Source: Ahaetulla prasina (Eukaryota; Chordata; Lepidosauria; Squamata; Colubridae). From it: a DNA stretch of 64,000 bases. The notes beneath the pieces are model-generated. The model was not told where the DNA came from and searched no databases. It saw nothing but the letters and a program-made list of their open reading frames with translations. The translations under genes and the position numbers were made by a program. The DNA lies in the NCBI RefSeq assembly GCF_028640845.1, contig NC_080540.1:138545920-138609919 (forward strand), in the 5' to 3' direction. This document shows positions 1-12,477 of this stretch, piece after piece (position 1 is the first letter of the stretch; the number at the start of each line of letters is the position of its first letter).

Positions 1-1084
1 TAAAAAAAAAATATTTAAAGCAATCATTCAAAAATCATGTGATTTAAAATATCACTTATTTTGGTCATTGACCAACAAAATTTATATTCAGGATTAAAAT
101 TAAAACCAAATTTAAAGTTTTAATCCTTTGCCTAGCCAAACATTCCATTAGATCTTCTTTTTTGCTATTGTTAAATTTGAGTTATATTACAGTGTCAACT
201 TCTCATGAGATTTGGTATCAAAGTGGAAACACTTACTGTACTCTTAATAGCCAATTAGGCCAAGTAACTTTTAATGCACAGAAAAGATTTGTATATCTGG
301 ACCTCAAAATATAGTTCTCAAATGGGCCCAATAATCTTAATAATTATCTTTCCCCTCCAATATAAATATATACAGTTGAAAATCTTTATATAGTAGGCAT
401 AATTTAGTCAAGAGATATTTTAGGACCTTTAAGCTTGTCACATAAATTTTCTCATTAACTTATCTATTTGTGTGAAATGTCTAACAGGAATTAACAGTGA
501 AATCCCTCTTAAGATATACATTAACCTCAATGTAATATTCCTTGTAATAACATTAATCATACCCCCGAAAATTAACGGAAACTTAACCATCCAATTATAT
601 CTATTGAACCGCCACCTATACATTTGGATATATTTAATTCAGCACATTATGAAAACCTTTAACTAAGTAGTACTTAGACTCAGGTATTTTATAGAATCTG
701 TACAAATTGTAAATCCTAAATTACAATAATCTACAGATATAGTAGATCCCAAAGGCACTTGTGATTCAAGTGATAGATTTTTGGTTGATGGTAGACAAAG
801 GACACTCAAAGAAAGAACCCATCTGCTTATGGGAAGGTCAGGTTTGGCAAAACCAGTTTGAGATATAGAGCCAGAAATTGGCTGGCTGTTGATTTCCCAT
901 GAATTGTGTACGTTTCTCACCACTTTTTGGGTCTCCACTTTTTGCCCTCCCTTTGAGGGTGGGGATGAGGAGAGGAGCAGTGGCAAGCAAATGCTAAGTT
1001 TCCAACATGTTTCTATTCCTCCTTTGTGTAGAAGAGCCATAACAGCCTGCAGCAGCCAAAAAGCAGGAATCTGGTAGCATCTTT
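1..1084. other. AT-rich sequence, no gene seen
   Basis: No recognisable coding exon, RNA gene or dated insertion. The minus-strand open frame at 1094-663 has no family motif. Confidence 0.5.
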
Positions 1085-1262
1085 TCAGACACATAAATAT
1101 TATTGGATGGCCTAAACTTTCAGGAACTACAGCTCAATTCATTGGATGGATGGAGTGGAGTACACTTTATCAGGAGTCTGATAGTACCTTTTTTAGCTAA
1201 CAAATTCCATGAAAATACATTGGTTTCATGAGCTACATCTAAATTCATCAGATGCATATAGT
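1085..1262 (-). repeat. Probable Penelope-like 3' terminal repeat (two tandem units)
   Basis: Two related units in tandem (about 1105-1175 and 1195-1262), each resembling the minus-strand phrase CTGATGAA...AGCTCATGAAA. Such double terminal units are seen at ends of Penelope-like elements in reptiles. It lies on the 3' side of the relict reverse transcriptase at 1770-2860, as expected if they are one element. Assignment is by recollection of the repeat type. Confidence 0.4.
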
Positions 1263-1283
1263 AATAGTCAGATATGGGATTTG

Positions 1284-1430
1284 TCTAGTGTGTAAGGCAC
1301 CAGGCTAGAAAGCAGAAGACCATCAGTTCAAGTCCTCCCTTAGCCATGAAAGCCAGCTGAGCGACTTTGGGCCAGTCACTTTTTCTCCATCCAATCTACC
1401 TCACAGAATTGTTGTTATGGAGAAAACAGG
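1284..1430 (+). repeat. tRNA-derived SINE fragment
   Basis: Contains a degenerate tRNA-like head (AAGGCACCAGGCTAGAAAGC) with a B-box-like AGTTCAAGTCC, then the body phrase GGGCCAGTCACTTTTTCTC. The body is shared with the SINE at 28390-28620. It appears inserted between the two parts of the Penelope-like relict. Confidence 0.55.
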
Positions 1431-1440
1431 AAGAGGAAAG

Positions 1441-1482
1441 TATGTTAAGTATTGTCTTAAGTATTGTCTTAAGTATTAAGTA
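1441..1482 (+). repeat. Short tandem repeat (TTAAGTATTGTC)
   Basis: Three imperfect copies of a 12-bp unit TTAAGTATTGTC directly after the SINE fragment. Confidence 0.6.
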
Positions 1483-1769
1483 TCTCATTGTCAAACTTGG
1501 GTGTAGTAACTATTTTGCACGATGTTTGTCCTATTTCTCCTATGTAGAATGCAGAAGGGTATTATTGACAGATGATGGGATGTGTCACTTTGGAGGAAGT
1601 ACATACTGTATATGGGTGCCTCAATTCTTAGGTATGCAGTTGTTGGGGCCTGTAATAGTACTTGCTGGTATAGACGTGGGGGCAAAGTTGGAATTGTTGC
1701 AGGTCTAAAGCATAGTATAGTATAGCCTTTATTGTCATTGTACATTATATATACAACAAAATTGGTTTA

Positions 1770-2860
1770 GCCTTTCTGATGCAATCCAATTCTAGTTCCT
1801 GAATTGGCATCATTATCCTATTTCTTATTGCTTGTCAAAATCTGCTTCAGGTTGGATGGTTGTCTGCGTGCAAATGCTCTATGGCTATGCCACCCAGTTG
1901 CTGAGAAAATGTAGTGTCATTGTCCAGTATGGGCTGAAGCTTATGAATAATGCATTACAGTGGTTTGAGTTGTGAGCAGTAAATGACAACCGGTGGTTTT
2001 TCGCTATTCAGTTTCTGTGGTCTGCCTTTTAATAGGTCCTGCCTGGGAATTGATCTGGCTCTGTTTATTTGTCTATTGATGTTACTGGGTGGGTAGTTCA
2101 GCCTCCTGAATGCCTGACTTAATTCTTAAAACATGGTTAAGAATGTCTGTGAAGTGAGTTAGAACAAATGCAGTTCAAGGGTAGAGCATAGTTTCAGATT
2201 ATAGATTTGGTGGTATGATCTGGATGGAATCTGGAAGCATGGAGATATGCTTGGCAATCTGTAGGTTTCCTGTATAATGGAGTTTTTCTGTTCATTGTGT
2301 ACTTTTACATCAAGGAAATGGACTTGTTTGATTGGTAGGTCCAACCTGAGGTTGATGGTAAGGTGGAAGACCTGATGGAATTTGTTGATTCATTTCTGTG
2401 GGTCCAGATGATGAAAATGTCATCAATGAATCTCAGGTAAAACAGATGTTCAGGAGGTGAGAGTTAAGGAAGCAATGCTGTAAGTCAGCCACAAAGAGTT
2501 CGGCCTACTGCGGAGCCGTGCCTGTGTCCATGACTATGCCAGTGATTTATAGCTACATCAGGTTTATGATGTGGGTGCAAAAGTGAAATAGTTATGGGAT
2601 GAGTTCAAAGTCTAGTGGCAAGCTGTGCTGTTTCAGCATCACGGATGACGTTCTTCATAGATTGAAGTTCACATATATGGGGAATGTTGGTATATATAAT
2701 GGCTCAGCATCTGTGTGAAGAATATGATGGTAGAGAATTGCTTCTCGTATTTATTGATGTAACCCATTTTATTCACGATTGCAACTGTCCCCCCACTTGT
2801 TATTTTCTTGAGGCCTTAGGTGGCATCTTGTTCTGCTCTGCTGAGATTGTTGTGTAAAAA
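1770..2860 (-). pseudogene. Relict Penelope-like retroelement (reverse transcriptase)
   Basis: Minus-strand translation, through stops and frameshifts, gives RFIDDIFIIWT at about 2445-2400, the active-site box of Penelope-type reverse transcriptase (R[YF]IDDIF), followed by VHFLDVKVH at about 2325-2300 and then a thumb-like tail. Upstream (2560-2510) reads like the conserved GT-AP segment. Penelope elements use a distinct reverse transcriptase and often a GIY-YIG endonuclease; no endonuclease is readable here. Multiple stops show it is long dead. Confidence 0.7.
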
Positions 2861-3448
2861 AGGTTTTTTTTTTAAAAAAAAGATAATTCTGGCTTTATCT
2901 TGTTGGCAAAAGTATTCAGTATAAAAATCCAATTCAGTGTTGGAGCCACCTGGGGACATCCATGCAATAAGGTGTTTTGTTTTTTAATACATTTGGGATT
3001 TGGTGTGATGTATGTTGTTCCAGGTGTGTTTTGTGGATGGCTGTGTGTCTGTGTTTTCTTTCTTGTTTTGAAAGTACTCCCTTTTTTCTCAAGCATCCTC
3101 AAGCAGCAAGAAAATGTTTCAAGGTCCCCACCAAGTTGCACATTTTGTCTGGATTTAGTGGGGAGAAAGGAAAAATCTTGTGCCAGAATGGACTCTTCAG
3201 TTTGGCTGTGTATGACTCCATAGATTCACAATATTGTGTGGAGTCATTTCTCTGAGTGGATACCTGTAGACATTTGAACATTTGTTTTCTTTTTCTTCAA
3301 GAAGGTGAGTTCTGTAAAGTAGGTTCGTTGTCTTACCCTGGTGAAGTCCTGAATTTAGTTAAACTTCCAAAATAGCGATGGCATTGGGGATTAGTTTTTG
3401 CTTGTATAAAGGATGCCAACTAGATGGTTTCGTGGAGAAAACATAGCA
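2861..3448. other. Intergenic, nothing recognised
   Basis: Homopolymer runs near 2860-2880 and overlapping open frames on both strands at 2872-3281, without family motifs. These look like chance frames. Confidence 0.4.
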
Positions 3449-3720
3449 TACAGATAGTCCTTGGGTTACAACTGGTACCAAAACTGCCATTGCTAAGCAA
3501 CATAGTTGTGACATTATGTAACTGCACCACTAAGGGCCACCCGTCCTGGTTTCCATCCTTAAGTGAAGACTATGCAAGTTGTTAAACGAGGACCTCACAT
3601 AACCACAACTTCCTGTCAGTCTTCCCATGGACTCTACGTGTGGGAACCCAGCAGGGAATGTGGGAAATCATGATCACATGATCGCAGGGATGCTGTGAGG
3701 TCAGAGCTCTGAGGACCTAT
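3449..3720 (+). repeat. Tigger/pogo-like MITE, degraded copy
   Basis: Begins ACAGATAGTCCTTGGGTTAC and carries the shared phrases of the family at 12.9, 30.0, 36.4, 37.2 and 52.5 kb (GCTAAGCAA, GTTGTTAA, ATGATCACATGATC). The right end is too diverged to place. Confidence 0.5.
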
Positions 3721-6675
3721 TGTGAATCCCCCTTGTTCAGCTTTGTTGCAAGTTCAAATGGTTTTTGAACAAGAACTCCTGAAATCTTTGGCTGTAATCT
3801 GTGCAGTTTGTAGACAGTAGATTTTATACTTTTGATCCTTAAGGGACAATGTCATGTTTGCATTTGATTAGAAAAAGCATGTGTATTGTACTTATTCCAG
3901 TTTCTTAATATGTTTTATGGATGTTCACTCCATTGGGCTGAACTTGAGGAAGAAAGCTGGGTTAGTTACATTTGTTCCCAGGTAACTCTAAAAGTTCAGG
4001 AATTTCAGGAAAGGGAGGATGATGTGCTAGAATAGTTAGCAGAAATAGGATAAAATATATGCAATCAACTTCATTTCATTCTTAACACTGGTGCAAAATT
4101 AGCTTTCAGTATCTCCCCACTCATCAGATAATTTCTCTGATGATAAGAGTGGATTTGATTCAGGTAAGGAAGTACTAGCAGAGCAAACAGTTGCAGAAAT
4201 GATCAGGAGTCATCTAGTTCTTAAGGTCAAGGAAAATTGTACAAATCCACATAGAACTAATAATGAAATATAACTGCTGTTCATGATTGTAAAGGGGAGA
4301 GTTTATAACTATTGCCTGCAATAACTTGTAATAATAAGTGCATAACTTTCTCATTTGATCTTAGATCAGCTGATCTGGATGTTTTTTGTCTAGTCAGTAA
4401 AACAGTTTGTTCCTGCAGCCTAGATACTGAATTAGCCTGTTTTCTATTTTTGTGTAATACCCGGAATCATAAACTAATCCAATGGCCTGCATTCCTGCTA
4501 AAAGCTTAGCCACAAAACAACAACCAGTGTTAAAACTAATCATGCTTAGCATGTTGTGCGAAGGCGATCAGATTTGACATGCTTTAGCTTGCTGTGTGAG
4601 CGCAGCCTGTGTGTCCCTTTCGTTGCTATCATTTTGGATTGTTGTCCTAGGTTCAGATTGATGTTACAGATATTCATTTTGATTTTTATCTGAATCTTCA
4701 GCTGTGGAAAGGTTTTAGAATGTGTAACCAAACAATGTCATGTTTGTGAGGAATCATTGTGTTTCATTCCAAAATATGGAGATTGAAATCCGAGGAGTGA
4801 ATACACAGTGTATTGAGAAAGGGCCCGCACTGTAAAAAAAAAAAAAAAAAGGAGGGGAGGAGGCTAAGGGAGCAGCTCTGTTCCAGCACTGTAATTTTAA
4901 GAGCCGTTTAATCTGCAGATTTGAGATCTTTGGGCTTCCGACTCCCTGCTGCGGAAAGCTTCAGCTGTTGATTTTTGCTGGCCAATCTCTTAAAGGCCAA
5001 ATCCCTCTTCATCCCCACCCCTTAATCAAGAGTTTTGCTTGCCCTCCAAGGGTTACTTTGGGTTGGGAATCCTCTGAAATGTTTCATTCTGGAGAAATTA
5101 GAACGAAATCATCAACCAATCAGGTACAAGGCATTTCATTCCCACAGGGCATATTTCCGAAAGGCAGAAAGGAATTGGACCGGGCCTCATACACCAGCAC
5201 GCGTTATAGACGTAGATGTTTTTTTTCCAAATGAAAAGGGAATTTTCCAGAATGTGCTCTGTGGGCGAAAGGAAGAGCAATGGGCAGCTTAAGCTTTTCA
5301 TTGCGTACCACTTCCCCCCTCACCCACTTCAGATCACTCCTCCATGAGATATTTCAGATATGTACCAGTGCCAGCGCAGGCAGTCTGTTGAGTTTAAACT
5401 GAATTATTCTGATTTGGATCATGAGAGGTCTTTTCTCTCATACTAAATGGAGAAAGCCAGAAGAATTCTATGAAAGATCCCTGGATAGAGAAAAAGGATG
5501 CTTGGGCTGATTGTGCGCTCGCATTGCATAGATTTTTCCCTTGGCGTGCTGTCAAATGGCTGTCTTTTGATTAGTGCTGCGCCCTTTCCTGGAAACACAT
5601 TTGAGCAGTTGTGTTTTTTAATCCCCTCAAGATTTTAGCCACACATTCAGAATTGGGCACTGGTGACTTGTAGATTCCAGAAACGCTGGAAACAGTTGCG
5701 ACTTTTGAGACCACGGATGCGTGATTGAAATGAAAAGGACCTGTTTATAAGTGCGTTTCATTTTTCTTGATAGAGAAACTGATAGAGCTGGCTGGAGCTT
5801 TCGCACAAGTACATTCTGTGTTCTTCCCTATCCTGCCCCCTCCTCCCACCAGGTCTGGCAACCCATTTTTAGTCTAGTTTTCATACTAACTGGGATCAGA
5901 TCTGGCAAAGCAGTTTAGCCCTTGTGCATTTATTACAGACTCGTTACGTTAAAACAGGCTCTTGTATGCACACTGAGTTGCGGTTCTCAGGTATATTATG
6001 GAACGTATAGAAACCCAGTGCTTTCCAATATGGCTTTGACTGCAGTTCTCATGTGTGCCAGCCAGCATGTCCTGTTGTCAAAATCCAAGTAATTCTAGTC
6101 ATCTGTGCTGCAACCCAAATGTTCTGTAATGATTCATTCCTGAAAGTATGGTATATATATATAAAAAACGAGGCTACCTTTAAATCTGGTCTCTTTGTCC
6201 TACATGAGTTAATGTGCTTACTTCAAACCTTAAGCTTGTACCAAATCAGGTAACTGCTTTCAGGGCTCTGCAAATCCTGTAAAAGAACTGCAGGGGAGCC
6301 TCTGGTGCATACAGAGTGTCTCTTTGGTAAATTGTTCTTTGCAAGGCTGTCAAGCCTGCTTTGGGAGCTGCTTCCGGCTGCCTTACGTGTGCGTGCATGC
6401 AGAGCCACACCACTCCACTTTCTTCCCAGCTCCTACACATTGTGAATCGCAGCTTTGAAGCATAGTACATCATACTGCCTTTTCTCGGAAAATTGTCCCT
6501 ACAGCCATTGTAATCCTGCATGGTGATGCACCAACCCCTTCTGGTTACCTGTGCTGCACTTTCCTTCCTAAGCCACCAGATGGGCTCCTGGGTAGATGCA
6601 GTCCCAGATGCAACAGTCCATTCTTATGGGAGCCGTCTCCGATACAGCACACGTGACATAGTCTGGCCCAACCTT
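3721..6675. other. Intergenic, no gene seen
   Basis: Unique-looking AT-rich sequence with an A-run at 4834-4850. Open frames up to 88 codons occur without motifs. Confidence 0.4.
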
Positions 6676-6860
6676 CCCACCTTTTATTTTATTTATTTAT
6701 CTGCTTATCCTATTTCTATGCCGCCCATTACACTTGCGTGACTCTGGGTAGTTCGCAGATAAAACCAGATGGTCGTATAAAAAGACATTGTAATGACAAA
6801 GTTAAAAACAGAATTAAAACGAAATTGAAAACGGAAGGGTTGAAGAAAACTAAAAAGGCA
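6676..6860 (-). repeat. LINE/SINE 3' tail fragment
   Basis: TTTATTTTATTTATTTATCT followed by CTATGCCGCCCATTACAC and GTGACTCTGGGTAGTTCGCAG. Reversed, this is a retroposon 3' end finishing in an AAAT-type tail, of a kind common in squamates (also near 40.46 kb). It supplies the C-terminal residues of the open frame on the minus strand at 7333-6728. Confidence 0.5.
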
Positions 6861-9593
6861 GGAGCATTTCTGAGACAGGAGAGAAAACACAGGTTTTGTG
6901 TTCCATGCCTGCAAAATGGAACTTGATCCCTGTCTAGCTCTGTGGAGACCGAAGAGTCTGTAACAGGACAGAAAGACACAAACAACATCCATACAGTGCT
7001 TAATCTGATGCCACGCAAGAATCTTCCTGAGCTTTGTTTGCACAACCTAGATTGGAAACAATCAAACAACTTAATAAGTAAGCACTGTGGCCCCGTATCT
7101 GTTTCCTCAGAAGTCAGCCTCATCTTACACCCAGGAAAGCATGGATCACCTTGCAAATTACGGCAACCATAAGTGAACTTGTAGAGATCCAGTTCTCCTA
7201 AAGGCATAAAACGTGCTGCATAAATGCTATGCACAATTGCTACTTTGAGGTAGCCCGACCAGCTCTTCCAGAGAAATGCTACAAAGACAATTTTGCAATT
7301 TCCTCTTGAGCTGTAGGGTGGGTGATTTCCCATTCTTTGGTTCTGGAATTTCCCCTTCTCTCATCAGATAGTAACAAAGTGTTGCACCTTGCAGCCCGCA
7401 CCCTCGCCTCCAAAGTGTGCTGCTTCCCCATTGGTAGGCAGTTGGGGTTTTACACAGTTTTTGTTCCCCACTGTCGGGAAAGAACAGAAAAGGGAGAGTG
7501 GGTGCTGGCAAGCTGCCATTTTAGCTCTTCCTCCTTTGGCCAGCTGGAAGGAGTGCTGGCCAGCTCAACTGGCGGTGGAAGAAGATGAAGATAATGGCTC
7601 GTGGTACACAAAACCCTGGTGAGTGAAGGGCGAAGATTAATGCTCTGTACCATGACCGATCTGATCAAGCTATAATGTAAACAGTTTTGTGGCCAGAGGA
7701 AGCCAAAGGGGTAATGACTTGCTTCCTGCTGGGATTTACTGATTTACTCTGTGGCTAGCGAGTCCTTTTGAATGTATAGCCTGAACATTGCCAAGGTAGG
7801 AACACTCCTTGGTGGCAAGAAAACCAAGAAAACCTCCACCACCCCTCTCTCTCTCCTGCCCTTTTAAGTCTTTGTGCCAGATTGCCATTGCAAGATAGCA
7901 ATCCAAATGGGACACCAAGCCCACGTTGTCCTTGCCCCATGCTTGGAAAAACCGCCCACAGGGTGGGTATCAATTACAGAATTCAGTTGGTTGCCTTAAG
8001 CCACACAAGAGTCTGTTACACTAAACTGTAGCTCTGCTGCTCACGTAACCTATACTCGCCTTCAGAGAGAAAACCAGCCAGTTCCAGGCGACTGTAAATG
8101 GAGCCGCTGCAGAAAAAGGATGCTCTCAAGCATGAAATAATTATTAGGCAACCAATCCGCTGGGCCTATTTTCAGCAACAATATCTGCCACTTGGTATCA
8201 GCTGAAACTTGAACTTCTCCTTCAAGGAGAAATCAGAATCCAGGCCAGCCTCCCACATCCTAATATTATGGGACTGTTGTTCCCCTGCTAGCTGAGAAGG
8301 ACAAGCTTTGCACCCTAATACAGCTGACAAATGCCAAGTTGGCGTTGTTTTTATAGCTCCATAGGAGTTTATACCAGGCGTGTTATATTACTGCCTTCCT
8401 TGCCATACCGCAAGTCTATTAATTCGCGGTCTGCCATGCTTTTGAGGTAAGGGAAGAACTGTTCCAGTTTCCTTTCTCAGGTGTGCAAAACACTCAAAAC
8501 CTTCACTTGCACTTTCATTCCGATCAGCCTCAATTTGTAACAGAGTTTACATAGGATGGACCAGACATGTTCTGCATTTTACAGAAAACATATGTTTCTA
8601 TTTGAATAAGCACATAATTAAATATACAAAAAATTGTACATCTGGGAATGGAAGATTCTAGAGGGCGTTACATTTTCCTGCATATTTTATCATTTGGAGG
8701 AAGGTTTGGTGGTTTCCAGAAGTTAATCTGAACTGGAAGCAGTTTTGAAATGTTTCAAGGACATGCAACCTCCACATACACTTGTTTGTTCATAAAAACT
8801 AAATTCAAAATATCTCAGACTGCTTCTAATTCCAGAAGTAACTTGCTTCTGGAAACTATCAGCCTGGCACGTTCAGAGAAATCTGACATTTTCTGACAGA
8901 AACAGAATGCTCTGGAGAGTTCTCGAGAATGTACTGTTTATTCCCAGATTGGTAAATTTTGCACATTCATCTCCATTAATTAAAAAAGAAACCTTCTTTT
9001 TAAGCTGAATTTAGCAAATTGGAAATGAAGACTTTAGTAATCTCACAATGCAAATAATGAAGTGTTTTTTTTAACTGATACGTTATTATGGATTTAAAGG
9101 TGCTAATTCCTCAGAACATCTTTTGCACAAGTATTTCATGTCCAGCCTGAGATGGGACAGAGACAGAAAAGGTGCAACTACCTAGTTAATCACCTTGGGT
9201 AGACCTAATGAAATGATTCAATTATTATTTAAATTTATTACATCTAATATATGTGTAGAAGGTGAAATCCACCCACAGTAGTAAGTCTACAGATGGAATA
9301 ACAAAGGTAATGAGTAATTTGTCAGTATTGATGTTAATAGCTGGCTCACCAAAGCCACAGCAGTAGAATTGTAAATGCTATGTCACAGTTAAAAAACGGA
9401 AGGAAGGAATGAACAAATGAACGAACAAATCTGTATTTGGAGTTTATTTATTGACCTCATTTTTATGCAAGTAAGAATCACATCATAAAACAAAAGCATC
9501 CATAAGAAAAAAGAATCTTAAAATATATTAAAAAGGTAGAACCAGAAAGGCCAGAATATATGCTCTGGCAATCCTCACTCCTGATTGGAGCAT
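6861..9593. other. Intergenic, no gene seen
   Basis: No exon with splice context or family motif. The 201-codon minus-strand frame at 7333-6728 ends inside a repeat and matches nothing I know. Confidence 0.4.
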
Positions 9594-9635
9594 CTCCTCC
9601 TCCTCCTCCTCCTCTTCCTCCTCCTCCTCCTCTCC
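9594..9635 (+). repeat. (CCT)n microsatellite
   Basis: About 13 TCC/CCT units with one CTT interruption. Confidence 0.85.
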
Positions 9636-9862
9636 TGATGGAAGGGATAAGTCATAATAGCATTCCTAAATCCCAGGAGGGTCAGGAGCAATAGTGGGAT
9701 TCGAATCCTGTTGCTATTGGTTTGCTTGTGGGCACGTGTGTGCTCACTTGCGCGCAACACTTCTGCGCATATGCAGAGATGTCCAGATGGGTGGGCGGAG
9801 CCTGTGAAAAGGGCTTCCTGAATCAGAAATGGCTAGAATCGATACACCAAAGCTATCTAGGC

Positions 9863-9992
9863 CAGGGGTCTCCAACCTTGGCAACTTTAAGACTTGTGGA
9901 CTTCAACTCCCAGAATTCACCCAGAAGCTGGCTGAGGATTTCTGGGAGTTGAAGTCCACAAGTCTTAAAATTGCCAAGGTTGGAGACCCCTG
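9863..9992. mobile_element. hAT-type palindromic MITE (CAGGGGTCTCCAACC family)
   Basis: Terminal inverted repeats CAGGGGTCTCCAACCTTGG / CCAAGGTTGGAGACCCCTG extend into a near-full palindrome over most of its 130 bp. It is flanked by the exact 8-bp duplication ATCTAGGC (9855-9862 and 9993-10000). An 8-bp duplication and CAGGGG ends are diagnostic of the hAT superfamily. It encodes nothing, so it must have been moved by a transposase in trans. Confidence 0.88.
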
Positions 9993-10000
9993 ATCTAGGC

Positions 10001-11211
10001 AACAGCCTGCTAAGCTCCAGCTCTGACCATTGAGCAGGAGCTATGAGTCTTAGGAGGTTACCCCCCTCCCCCAAATTGGGAAGCTTCACATCTCAGTTCC
10101 ATGTTTTCATACTAGAGATAACGAGCACAATGAGAGCAAAGACCAAGAGGTAACTATTGCTGTCATAGAGATGGAAACTCCACACCATTGTAAAGGTTGC
10201 AATGTTGCAGTTATTCCTAGGGTTGATACACCATAAGATTGCATATACGAATAGTTCAAATTCCTAAGCATTTTCAAAGGCCATTTTGCAATGAAACAAT
10301 AGTAAATGGAGAGTTAATGAACCAACTGAGGACAGAAAGATCAACAGAACAGTAAGTTGAGTGTACATAGAAAATGGAATAGTCGGAAAATTATCAAGTG
10401 ATGAATAACAGAGCTGTGATTTAACAAAAAGGCTTGATGGTTGAAATATTCCCACTAGGTATCACAAATTCTAAATACATAACCATAGATATGTTGCTCA
10501 GATATCCTAAGTAATAATAACAGAATGATTACAATCTTCTGAGAGTTTATTGCTCTGTTCCACAAAGAGGCATGAAATTCACAGAAATGCAATTTCGCAA
10601 TACTGTGATTTGTGCTGTTACATATCAATTAAACAGCAGTTATTCCTCTAGAAAATTATCATGAATCAACTGTACCCCGTGTTGAAATAGTTGACTCTGT
10701 AAATTCTGTAATAATAGAAACAGACTAAAATAATAAGAATTAAATCAATATATATCAGGTATAATTACAAGAGAGGTATTTCTAGGAGTTGAAATTCTGG
10801 CTACAAAATTATTATTCAGGGTGGAATTTTGCCCAGCAGACTTAATTTCCTTAGAGGCATCTCCCTGAAGTGATTAGCTAGTTGTATCACTTCTGTCTTT
10901 CTCTGGATGTCCCTCCCCAGCCTAACCTGGACCTGAAATATCAGTGCAGGCTGTGACGGGAAGGCGTGTCACTTCTAAATCCATAAGAGCATATGAGTAA
11001 AATATTTATAGCTTATGTTGAACTATTTGTGATAATTTCCAATTTACAGGCTTTTGAAGCACAAGAGAATATCGAAGTGAGCTTCATATTATAATTTTAA
11101 ATTGAGGAGGGTTTTTTATTATGGAAATTATCTGTATTTATATTATGGACATAAATTATGCTATCATTTCTAGGCAAGATAAGATTATCATTGTTAGTCC
11201 CAGTGAATATA
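10001..11211. other. Intergenic, no gene seen
   Basis: AT-rich sequence without recognisable exons or repeats. Confidence 0.4.
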
Positions 11212-11219
11212 GTATAGAC

Positions 11220-11411
11220 TAGCAGCTTCCCCAGCCTTTTGGACACCAAGGACCAGTTGCATGGAGAGAGGTTTTTCCATGGACTGGAGAGGGCATGATT
11301 TCATGTGTTGCCTGCATCGCACGATGATGGGACTTGCCTTGTTTGCATGGCCTGATTTCTGGCATGTCACAGATGGGTGCCGATCCACGGACCAGGGGTT
11401 GGAGACCCCTG
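11220..11411. mobile_element. hAT-type non-autonomous element
   Basis: Left end TAGCAGCTTCCCCAGCC (first bases mutated) and right end GGTTGGAGACCCCTG form degraded inverted repeats. The 8-bp duplication GTATAGAC at 11212-11219 and 11412-11419 is exact. Its 192-bp interior is non-coding. Confidence 0.8.
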
Positions 11412-11436
11412 GTATAGACCGCAGTAGAAGGGTGTG

Positions 11437-11806
11437 TGTCAGGCCTGGAAACCATACTAGACTTTAGGGTTCCAGACGCTGCCACATTTTTCCCCTGAGG
11501 GGAAGAAGGGGGGTTGAGGGGTATGGTAACATTCTTCAAGCGGTCAAGGTCGGATGGTGTTCACATCTGCAGGAGGAGTGGTGAGAAGATATTCGAATGA
11601 ACTGGGAGAACGTGGGACCATGTGACCAGCAAAGGGATTAGGGGGGTGGGACTCTTGGGGTTTGTATAACTGGGAAAAGAATCCGGAAGTTCAGTTTTGG
11701 AATTTCACTCATTGTGTGCCAGTTTCCTCATGCTAGTAAAGAACTCTGAAAGACAATGGCTTCTGAGTTTTTTTTATGCAGAAGAGGTTTTTCTGGAACC
11801 TTGACA
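11437..11806 (+). mobile_element. Solo LTR (Gypsy or endogenous-retrovirus type)
   Basis: A 370-bp unit beginning TGTCAGGCC and ending CCTTGACA (TG...CA with a TGTCA/TGACA inverted terminal), flanked by the 5-bp duplication GTGTG at 11432-11436 and 11807-11811. A TATA-like TGTATAACT occurs at about 11668 and a near-hexamer AGTAAAG at 11735. No internal genes are present, so this is what remains after recombination between two LTRs. Gypsy and retroviral origins cannot be separated from the LTR alone. Confidence 0.78.
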
Positions 11807-11811
11807 GTGTG

Positions 11812-12167
11812 GAGACCCAGTGAGCATGCACAGTAATATGAGTAGCATATATCAGAAGTACCCTAAACCAGACAGGTCTCTTCCAAAAATGGTGTATCGG
11901 CTGTAAAGGGCAGGAAAAGGAAAAGTTCCTACTGCTTTAACATGGTTCCAATGTGCTATATATCGGAATGGGACAACTTGCCAAGACCGACTCTCCGTGG
12001 GAAATTCAACAATTCAATTTAATTATTTAAAATAATGTCAAAAATATTTTAATTTTGGTCATTCACATTTCATTTTGTCCCTCCTTTGGCATCCTTTTCT
12101 TTAATGATTCTGTTCCGCCATTTCTTCGATATTAGTATAACTCCTGTCCTGCAATGGGTTGTCCCAT
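11812..12167. other. Intergenic, nothing recognised
   Basis: Short AT-rich stretch between the solo LTR and a hAT element. Confidence 0.4.
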
Positions 12168-12175
12168 GGTGAGTT

Positions 12176-12477
12176 CAGTGGTGGGTTTCAGCAGGTTCTG
12201 ACCAGTTCTGTTCTGGAGAACTGGTAGCGGAAATTTTGAGTAGTTCGGAGAACCGGTAAATACCATCTCTGACTGGCCCCGGCCACATCTATTCTTTGCC
12301 TCCTGAGTCGCAGCTGATCGGGAGGAAATGGGGATTTTGCAGTGTCCTTCCCTTGGAGTGGGGAGGGAATGGAGATTTTACAGTATCCTTCCCCTGGCAC
12401 GCCCACCAAGCCATGCCACGCCCCCACCAAGCCATACCCACAGAACCGGTAGTAAAAAAAATTGAAACCCACCACTG
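12176..12477. mobile_element. hAT-type MITE (CAGTGGTGGGTTTCA family)
   Basis: 302 bp with inverted ends CAGTGGTGGGTTTCA / TGAAACCCACCACTG and exact 8-bp duplication GGTGAGTT at 12168-12175 and 12478-12485. The interior contains the family phrases GGAGAACCGGTA, ATTTTGAGTAGTT and GGGGATTTTGCAGT, seen again at 47.1, 48.8 and 50.6 kb. Confidence 0.9.

Noticed and set aside
6728..7333. 201-codon minus-strand open frame
   Set aside because: Its C-terminal codons lie in a retroposon tail, no domain is recognisable, and splice context is lacking.
9692..9800. Possible hAT end (CAATAGTGGGATTC) with GGGTGGGCGGAGCC phrase
   Set aside because: No partner end or 8-bp duplication could be found, so not listed as an element.
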